A DNA stretch of 64,000 bases, taken from positions 2,790,001 to 2,854,000 of the forward strand of contig NZ_CP067396.1 in the NCBI RefSeq assembly GCF_023617245.1. Direction: 5' to 3'. Positions within the stretch are counted from its first letter, which is position 1. Every line of letters begins with the position of its first letter. This stretch comes from Lysobacter enzymogenes. GTDB lineage: Bacteria > Pseudomonadota > Gammaproteobacteria > Xanthomonadales > Xanthomonadaceae. A model generated the notes under the pieces. The model was given only the letters and a program-made list of their open reading frames with translations. It did not search any database and was not told the DNA's origin. The translations under genes were made by a program, and so were the position numbers. Below are positions 58,901 through 64,000 of the stretch, in pieces.

Positions 58901-61122
58901 TCGCCTGCTACAAGATGTTCATCAACGGCCTGCTCGACATCACCGACAACATCGTCGACGGCAAGATCGTGCCGCCGCGCGACGTGGTGCGCCACGACAA
59001 CGACGATCCGTACCTGGTGGTGGCCGCCGACAAGGGCACCGCGACCTTCTCCGACATCGCCAACGGCATCGCCGCCGAGCATAAGTTCTGGCTCGACGAC
59101 GCGTTCGCCTCGGGCGGTTCGGTCGGTTACGACCACAAGGGCATGGGCATCACCGCCAAGGGCGCCTGGGAATCGGTCAAGCGCCACTTCCGCGCGCTCG
59201 GCCGCGACAGCCAGACCCAGGACTTCACCGCGGTCGGCATCGGCGACATGTCCGGCGACGTGTTCGGCAACGGCATGCTGCTGAGCGAGCACATCCGCCT
59301 GGTCGCCGCGTTCGACCACCGCCACATCTTCCTCGACCCGAACCCGGACGCGGCGCGCTCGTTCAAGGAACGCGACCGCATGTTCAAGCTGCCGCGCTCG
59401 AGCTGGGAGGATTACGACAAGGCGCTGATCAGCAAGGGCGGCGGCGTGTTCGCGCGCTCGGCCAAGTCGATCCCGCTGTCGGCCGAGGCCCGCGCCGCGC
59501 TCGGCATCGAAGGCAACGCCACCGCGCTGAGCCCGGCCGAGCTGATGAGCGCGATCCTCAAGGCGCCGGTCGACCTGCTGTGGAACGGCGGCATCGGCAC
59601 CTACGTCAAGGCCTCCAGCGAGAGCAACGGCGACGTCGGCGACCGCGCCAACAACGCCCTGCGCGTCAACGGCGCGGACCTGCGCTGCAAGATGGTCGGC
59701 GAGGGCGGCAACCTCGGCCTGACCCAGCTCGGCCGGATCGAGGCGGCCCAGCACGGCGTGCTGCTCAACACCGACTTCATCGACAACTCCGCCGGCGTGG
59801 ACACCTCCGACCACGAGGTCAACATCAAGATCCTGCTCAACGGGCAGGTGCAGGCGAAGAAGCTCACGCTGCCCGAGCGCAACAAGCTGCTGGCCTCGAT
59901 GACCGACGAAGTCGCCGAGCTGGTGCTCAACGACAACTACCGCCAGAACCAGGCGATCAGCCTGATGGAGCGGATGAGCCTGACCCGCCTGGGCAGCAAG
60001 CTGCACTTCATCCGCACGCTCGAATCGCAGGGCCTGCTCGACCGCCAGATCGAGTTCCTGCCGTCCGACGCCGAGATCGCCGAGCGCAAGGCGCGCGGCC
60101 AGGGCCTGACCCGTCCGGAACTGTCGGTGCTGCTGTCGTACTCCAAGCTGGTCGCGTTCCAGCAGATGCTCGATTCCGACGTGCCGGAAGACCCGTACCT
60201 GTCCAAGGAACTGGTCCGCTACTTCCCGCAGCCGCTGCAGGCCAAGTACGCCAAGGCGATGGAGAACCACCGCCTGAAGCGCGAGATCATCGCCACCGCG
60301 GTGACCAACTCGACCATCAACCGGATGGGCGCGACCTTCCTGCTGCGCATGCAGGAAGACAGCGGCCGCACCCCGGGCGAGGTCGCCAAGGCCTTCACCA
60401 TCACCCGCGAGACGCTCGACGCGCGCGAGCTGTGGGCGCAGATCGACGCGCTCGACGGCAAGGTCGCCGAGTCGACCCAGATCGACGCCCTGCAGGTGAT
60501 CTGGAACCTGCAGCGCTCGTTCACCCGCTGGCTGCTGTCGCGTCCGGGCGCGATCCCCGACATCACCACCGCGGTGGAGCGCTACCACGACGGCTTCAAG
60601 AACATCCGCGCCGGCCACGGCATCCTCGGCGACGGCGAGCGCCCGACCCACGATGCCGCGTTCGCCGACTGGAAGGCCAAGGGCGTGCCGGAAGCGCTGG
60701 CCGCGCAGCTGGCGGCGCTGCCGTACCTGGAGCCGAGCTGCGACATCATCGAACTGGCGCGCGAGCGCAAGCTCAAGCCGGTCGACGTGGCCAAGGTTCA
60801 CTTCCGCCTCGGCGAAGCGCTGCGCCTGCCGTGGCTGCAGGAGCAGATCGACGCGCTGGCGGTGGACGGCCGCTGGCACGCGGTCGCGCGCGGCGTGTTG
60901 CGCGAGGAACTGTCGACCCAGCAGCGCGTGCTGGTCGGCCAGGTGCTGAAGGTGCCGGGCGCCAACGCCGAAGCCAAGGTCAAGCAGTGGCTGAGCCGCG
61001 ACGACCAGTCGCTGCGCTTCACCCTGGCGATGCTGACCGAACTGGCGGCGCAGAAGACCCTGGACTACCCGACCGCTTCGGTCGCGGTGCAGCGCCTGTC
61101 GCAGTTGGCCGCGCGCGGCTAA
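55996..61122 (+). CDS. gdhB: NAD-specific glutamate dehydrogenase, 180-kDa class
   Basis: A giant enzyme of 1708 residues (known members are about 1600). It oxidises glutamate to 2-oxoglutarate and ammonium. The catalytic core around GSKGGFFAKR and the regulatory N-terminal domains are present. Residues 1-75 form a Lys/Ala/Pro tail with four perfect AAAKP repeats at 41-60, similar to histone-H1-like bacterial tails. The tail is encoded by exact 15-base repeats. Weak ribosome site, preceded by ordinary spacing after the acyl-CoA dehydrogenase gene. Confidence 0.95.
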   Translation: MSSKPKASKSEPAKPAAKAVKPASAKQATARAAAKPASKSAAAKPAAAKPAAAKPAAAKPAAKKPAGRAPQPAPVADVQAVDLRPIVEAMRKRLPKARHAEAEAFAQAFYKRMSGDEMPQHAADGWAALAADFLDFARDRKPGNALVRLFNPQLKSHGWESPHTVLQIANDDMPFLVDSVTMALADQGIGVHVLGHPVVAFRRDKAGKLAAVGEGQAESLMHLELDRQTPEAMAQIQRSLETVLADVRAIVRDWAQMRERMNQVAEALPNQAMPIDEDGKREAQAFLRWAADNHFTFLGYREYEVVEQGGESVLRAIKDSGLGLLRGKSPGKPRALTSLAAHYMPQSGSVDALILTKTNARSTVHRPGYMDYIGVLSFDAQGRPTGEKRFLGLYTSSAYNRRPWDIPLVRQRHGYVMQHSGLPADSHSGKALRHVLETLPRDELFQSGEEELLKTTSGILGLQERVRSKLFLRRDRYGRYFSVLVYIPRERFNTDVRLRVEAMLKDRLHGEHVDTTVHIGESPLAQVHLIVRPKSGEAVEVDNAAIEAQLAEIVRNRQDDLREALVRNNGEQQGLALIQRYGRALPPGYIDEVSAGVAAQDIAHLAALTGPEDLRLSLCRTRPGEGGLRFKFYRQLDDIPLSDALPMMENMGLRVISEHPYRLTVDAQPVYIQDFEVETANNDIDVDRLDENFEEAFAQIWRGNAENDGFNRLILAASLSWRQVAMLRAYCKYLLQVGVPFSQSYVEETFARYPLLARLLVELFEARFDPSTGSESKAEIKAGQERLKVQFEALHSGEDAVRAALEPVIAARAGKREAQAEAAVTALKSLLDRVSSLDEDRILRSFIGAINATLRTSYYQRASDGSERGYVSYKFDSAQVPDLPKPKPYREIFVYGPRVEGVHLRFGPVARGGLRWSDRREDFRTEVLGLVKAQMVKNTVIVPVGSKGGFFAKRPPLGGDRDAVLAEGIACYKMFINGLLDITDNIVDGKIVPPRDVVRHDNDDPYLVVAADKGTATFSDIANGIAAEHKFWLDDAFASGGSVGYDHKGMGITAKGAWESVKRHFRALGRDSQTQDFTAVGIGDMSGDVFGNGMLLSEHIRLVAAFDHRHIFLDPNPDAARSFKERDRMFKLPRSSWEDYDKALISKGGGVFARSAKSIPLSAEARAALGIEGNATALSPAELMSAILKAPVDLLWNGGIGTYVKASSESNGDVGDRANNALRVNGADLRCKMVGEGGNLGLTQLGRIEAAQHGVLLNTDFIDNSAGVDTSDHEVNIKILLNGQVQAKKLTLPERNKLLASMTDEVAELVLNDNYRQNQAISLMERMSLTRLGSKLHFIRTLESQGLLDRQIEFLPSDAEIAERKARGQGLTRPELSVLLSYSKLVAFQQMLDSDVPEDPYLSKELVRYFPQPLQAKYAKAMENHRLKREIIATAVTNSTINRMGATFLLRMQEDSGRTPGEVAKAFTITRETLDARELWAQIDALDGKVAESTQIDALQVIWNLQRSFTRWLLSRPGAIPDITTAVERYHDGFKNIRAGHGILGDGERPTHDAAFADWKAKGVPEALAAQLAALPYLEPSCDIIELARERKLKPVDVAKVHFRLGEALRLPWLQEQIDALAVDGRWHAVARGVLREELSTQQRVLVGQVLKVPGANAEAKVKQWLSRDDQSLRFTLAMLTELAAQKTLDYPTASVAVQRLSQLAARG

Positions 61123-61170
61123 GCGCGATCAGCGGGGCCGGCGCTCGCGCCGGCTCCGCTGACTCGAACC

Positions 61171-61205
61171 GAGCCCTTCGCCCTCGCGGGCGAGGGGCTT
61201 TTTTG
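61171..61205 (+). terminator. Intrinsic terminator of the glutamate dehydrogenase gene
   Basis: AGCCCTTCGCCC-tcgc-GGGCGAGGGGCT followed by TTTTTT. Good stem and T run 50 bases after the stop. The best plus-strand terminator in the window. Confidence 0.85.
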
Positions 61206-61248
61206 TGGCCGCTGCTGATGCGGGAGCGATGCGCTTGCGCAAGAGCTC

Positions 61249-61335
61249 TGGTGGGAGGGCCTTCAGGCCCGATGCTTTTCGGTCGGATCGCGGCGATCTG
61301 AAACAGAAACATCGGGCCTGAAGGCCCTCCCACTA
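61249..61335. repeat. REP-like inverted pair, family A
   Basis: Facing GTGGGAGGGCCTTCAGGCCC units with a loop of about 45 bases. The only family A copy between 28.6 kb and the window end. Confidence 0.8.
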
Positions 61336-61365
61336 CAGGCCGCGCTTGCGCAATCGCTGCGTTGT

Positions 61366-61397
61366 CGCAGTCGCGGCTCGCGCCGCTCCTGCAAGGG
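61366..61397. repeat. Single REP-like unit, family B
   Basis: One unpaired CAGTCGCGGCTCGCGCCGCTCC unit next to the family A pair. Confidence 0.7.
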
Positions 61398-61531
61398 GCA
61401 AGCGCGACAACATCGAAAACCGTGACTGCGTCGCGAAAACGGCCGGTGCGCAGCGAACCGCGCCGGATCGACCCGACACCAATCCCCCGCATCGGCCGGG
61501 TTATGCTGGCGCCGTCCTCCCGGAGCCGCCG

Positions 61532-62311
61532 ATGACCGCGACGCCCCGCATCGCCTTTCTCGCCAGCCACACCGACGAAGCGCAGCGCGCGCTCGCCGAT
61601 CTCAGCGCCGACCACGGCCAGTGCGAGCCGGCCGAAGCCGACATCCTGGTCGCGCTCGGCGGCGACGGCTTCATGCTGCAGACCCTGCATCGCCACGGCG
61701 CGCTCGGCAAACCCGTGTACGGGATGAAGCTGGGCACGGTCGGTTTCCTGATGAACCAGCACGCCGGCGGCGCCGGCGACTTGTTCGAACGCCTGGCCCA
61801 GGCCGAACCGGCGGTGCTGCGGCCGCTGGAGATGGTCGCCCAGACCGAATCCGGCGCGACCTTCGGCTCGCTGGCCTACAACGAGGTCTCGCTGCTGCGC
61901 CAGACCCGCCAGGCCGCGCACCTGCGCATCGACCTCAACGGCCAGACCCGCCTCGACGAACTGATCTGCGACGGCGTCCTGGTCGCGACCCCGGCCGGCA
62001 GCACCGCCTACAACTTCTCCGCCCACGGCCCGATCCTGCCGCTGGGCTCGGCGGTGATCGCGCTGACCCCGATCGCCGCGTTCCGCCCTCGGCGCTGGCG
62101 CGGCGCGCTGCTCAAGGCCGACACCGAAGTGCGCTTCCGCGTGCTCGACCCGTACAAGCGCCCGGTCAGCGCCACCGCCGATTCGCACGAAGTGCGCGAC
62201 GTGGTCGAAGTCACCATCCGCGAGTCGCGCGACCGCACCGTCACCCTGCTGTTCGATCCGGAGCACAACCTGGAAGAGCGCATGTTGATCGAGCAGTTCA
62301 CCAGCGGCTGA
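61532..62311 (+). CDS. nadK: NAD kinase
   Basis: A protein of 259 residues that phosphorylates NAD to NADP. The catalytic loop LGGDGFML (Asp45) and ATPAGSTAYNFSAHGP are intact. Length is short-to-normal for bacterial NadK. The chosen ATG follows GGAG. A longer frame starts far upstream within a repeat and I reject it. Convergent with the Nudix gene. Confidence 0.96.
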   Translation: MTATPRIAFLASHTDEAQRALADLSADHGQCEPAEADILVALGGDGFMLQTLHRHGALGKPVYGMKLGTVGFLMNQHAGGAGDLFERLAQAEPAVLRPLEMVAQTESGATFGSLAYNEVSLLRQTRQAAHLRIDLNGQTRLDELICDGVLVATPAGSTAYNFSAHGPILPLGSAVIALTPIAAFRPRRWRGALLKADTEVRFRVLDPYKRPVSATADSHEVRDVVEVTIRESRDRTVTLLFDPEHNLEERMLIEQFTSG

Positions 62312-62344
62312 GCGGCGGCCGATCGGCGCCGGCCGGCCCGGGGC

Positions 62345-62758
62345 TCAGGCCAGGCGCCGCAGCAGCGCGCCCAGGCGCGGATGCGACAGATCGGGCAGGG
62401 CGGCCGCCTGCGCGGGCTCGAACCATTGCAGGCGCTGGTGTTCGTCGCCGAGCGCGCGCGGCTCGCCGACCCAGTCGCGCACCGCGTACAGGCGCAACAC
62501 CACGCCGTCGAACGCGAACTCGGCCACGATGCGCGCGGCGGCCGCCGGGTCGGCGGGCGGGCCGACGCCGGTTTCCTCGCCCAGTTCGCGCCACAGCGCC
62601 TGCTCGGGCGTCTCGCCGGGTTCGACGTGGCCGCCGGGCAGGTCCCAGCGGCCGGGCGCCAGCCGTTTGTGCAGCGCGCGCAGGCCCAGCAGCACCAGCC
62701 CGTCGCGCAGCAACAGCGCGCCGACCCAACCGATGGGAGGCGTCGGGTCGGCGCTCAT
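62345..62758 (-). CDS. Nudix hydrolase
   Basis: A protein of 137 residues with a perfect Nudix box at 43-65 (G-x5-E-x7-RELGEETGV). The N-terminus PPIGWVGALLLRDG is common in MutT-like proteins. The substrate is unknown; candidates are modified nucleotides or nucleotide sugars. A candidate promoter lies about 90 bases upstream in an AT-rich patch. Confidence 0.93.
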   Translation of the reverse strand: MSADPTPPIGWVGALLLRDGLVLLGLRALHKRLAPGRWDLPGGHVEPGETPEQALWRELGEETGVGPPADPAAAARIVAEFAFDGVVLRLYAVRDWVGEPRALGDEHQRLQWFEPAQAAALPDLSHPRLGALLRRLA

Positions 62759-62857
62759 GGCACGCAGCGCTGCCGCAGGACGCTGCCGCGGCCCGGCGGG
62801 ACGGCCGAAAATCGAAGGCAGCGGGGGCCGACGGCAGGCGTCATGCGCTTGGAAACT

Positions 62858-62887
62858 ACTTTAAGTTCCGGTATTTAAATTATTCAA
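62858..62887 (-). promoter_or_regulatory. Candidate promoter of the Nudix gene
   Basis: TTGAAT, 18 bases, TAAAGT on the minus strand, inside an AT-rich island (62851-62932). The two boxes are fair but not consensus. Confidence 0.4.
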
Positions 62888-62940
62888 AAACAGATACTTA
62901 AGCAGTATTTATAAAGTCGAATCGAATGTAATGGCGACCG

Positions 62941-64000
62941 TCAGCCGCGCGCCCGCATCCGCCGCGCGATCTCGCTGACCGCGGCGATGCCCAAGGTCAG
63001 TCCCACCGTCGACAGCAATTGCACGCGCGGGCCCGGGGTCATCAGCGCGAGCACGAACACCAGCGCCAGGATGCCGAGGCCGAACCAGGTCACGTACGGG
63101 AATGCCCACATCTTGAACGGCAGCGCGGTGCCGGCGCGGTCGGCGCGGCGGCGCAGGATCAGCTGCGCGACCAGCGACAGCGTCCACACCAAAAGACAGG
63201 TCGAACCCACCACGTTCAACAGCGCAGGCAACACCTTGTCCGGATACAGCAGCTCCAGCGCGGTGGCGATGAAGCCGAACGCCACGCTCGCCAGCACCGC
63301 CGCCACCGGCACCTGGCTGCGGCTGAGGCGGGCGAGGAAGCGCGGCGCTTCCTGGCGCTGGGCCAGCGAGTAGATCATGCGCGAGGCGCCGTAGAGGTTG
63401 GCGTTGAGCGCCGACAGCAGCGCCACCACCGCGACCAGGGTGATGGCGGTGGCCGCGCCGGGGATCCGCGCCGCTTCCAGCACCGCCGCGAACGGCGACT
63501 TCAAGGCCTCGCTGGTCCACGGCACCACCGCGATGATCACCGCCAGCGAGCCGATGTAGAACACCAGGATGCGCCAGGCCACGGTGCGGATCGCCTGGGT
63601 GATGCTGCGCTGCGGGTCCTGGGTCTCGGCCGCGGCGACCGCGACGATCTCGGTGCCGCCGAAAGCGAACACCACCACCAGCAGGGCCGCGCCGATGCCG
63701 GCCCAGCCCTTGGGCGCGAAGCCGCCGTGTTCGGTGAAGTGGCTCAGGCCCGGCGAGGGCACGTCCGGCAGCAGGCCCAGCAGCAGGGCGGCGCCGATGG
63801 CGATGAAGATCAGGATCGCGGCGACTTTCAGGATCGCGAACCAGAACTCGAACTCGCCGAAGTTGCGCACCCCCAGCAGGTTGACCAGGGTGAAGGCGCT
63901 CATGAACACCAGCGACGTGGCCGCGACCGGCAATTGCGGCCACACCGTCGCCAGCAGGCCGGCGGCGCCGACCGACTCGGCCGCCACCACGATCACGATC
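62941..64000 (-). CDS. APC-family amino-acid permease, 5' end outside the window
   Basis: C-terminal 353 residues of a permease; its start lies beyond the window. About ten hydrophobic helices remain. ESVGAAGLLATVWPQLP, NFGEFEFWFAILKV and FGGTEIVAVAAAETQDP are typical of the GABA/asparagine/aromatic amino-acid group (AnsP, GabP, AroP). It imports amino acids with protons. The exact substrate cannot be told. Confidence 0.92.
   Translation of the reverse strand, partial: IVIVVAAESVGAAGLLATVWPQLPVAATSLVFMSAFTLVNLLGVRNFGEFEFWFAILKVAAILIFIAIGAALLLGLLPDVPSPGLSHFTEHGGFAPKGWAGIGAALLVVVFAFGGTEIVAVAAAETQDPQRSITQAIRTVAWRILVFYIGSLAVIIAVVPWTSEALKSPFAAVLEAARIPGAATAITLVAVVALLSALNANLYGASRMIYSLAQRQEAPRFLARLSRSQVPVAAVLASVAFGFIATALELLYPDKVLPALLNVVGSTCLLVWTLSLVAQLILRRRADRAGTALPFKMWAFPYVTWFGLGILALVFVLALMTPGPRVQLLSTVGLTLGIAAVSEIARRMRARG

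Larger units (their letters stand above)
61123..61531. other. Gap between glutamate dehydrogenase and NAD kinase
   Basis: 409 bases holding the terminator, a family A pair and a single family B unit. No gene is seen. Confidence 0.6.

Noticed and set aside
55984..60879. 1631-codon open frame antisense to glutamate dehydrogenase
   Set aside because: Same artefact of codon bias; its composition is His/Arg/Leu-rich and it has no motif.
61171..61205. tRNA-like fold near GACTCGAACCGAG
   Set aside because: The element is a simple terminator hairpin with a T run; no cloverleaf can be drawn.

Overview
The window is a chromosomal segment of a very GC-rich gammaproteobacterium of the family Xanthomonadaceae, most like Lysobacter. 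The reasons are ~70% GC, methionine synthase split into two genes, a PilH-type regulator, a 180-kDa-class NAD-glutamate dehydrogenase, many small lipoproteins and several families of REP-like palindromes between genes. I infer the genus from general gene content; no database search was run. About 50 protein genes are supported. No rRNA, tRNA, CRISPR array, prophage, IS transposase or integrase was seen. Almost all the very long antisense ORFs are artefacts of the GC-rich codon pattern.

Layout. 0.8-10.6 kb: an envelope module with a bacterial alpha-2-macroglobulin lipoprotein, two related small lipoproteins and penicillin-binding protein 1C. 10.7-12.7 kb: a zinc-ribbon-like protein, a membrane protein, and a flavodoxin-fold oxidoreductase behind a large palindromic operator. 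12.9-15.3 kb: ferritin-like protein, peroxiredoxin and a CbpA-type co-chaperone. 15.4-18.7 kb: a tandem REP array, PilH, an acrylyl-CoA reductase-like enzyme, a GIY-YIG protein and a LOG-family hydrolase. 18.8-24.5 kb: the sucA-sucB-lpdA operon for 2-oxoglutarate dehydrogenase. 24.9-29.5 kb: a small exported protein, a GNAT fusion translationally coupled to a RoxA-type ribosomal oxygenase, a VOC protein and a subclass B3 metallo-beta-lactamase predicted to be a lipoprotein. 29.8-33.1 kb: divergent purB and fumC. 33.6-39.2 kb: a 59-residue lipoprotein, a YiaA/B membrane protein, a DUF2884-like lipoprotein, and a GntR(YtrA)-ABC transporter operon ending in a beta-helix DUF4097 protein.

39.3-44.8 kb: exported glutathione peroxidase, two exported FKBP prolyl isomerases, and the ugd-slyX-DUF2058 operon. 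45.1-49.1 kb: alpha/beta hydrolase, twin secreted beta-helix proteins, and a permuted papain-like hydrolase. 49.1-54.1 kb: an ArsR-methyltransferase regulator followed by the two halves of MetH. 54.6-61.1 kb: acyl-CoA dehydrogenase and the giant glutamate dehydrogenase. 61.5-64 kb: NAD kinase, Nudix hydrolase and an amino-acid permease cut by the window end.

The most unusual points are: a palindromic repeat inserted in frame into the metH C-terminal gene; a perfect 29-bp inverted repeat between the metH halves; a His/Cys-rich insert in the homocysteine-methyltransferase half; two promoter-overlapping palindromes that look like real operators (HxlR-like and YtrA-like); an AAAKP-repeat, histone-H1-like tail on glutamate dehydrogenase; and a two-lipoprotein insertion in the conserved alpha-2-macroglobulin/PBP1C gene pair.
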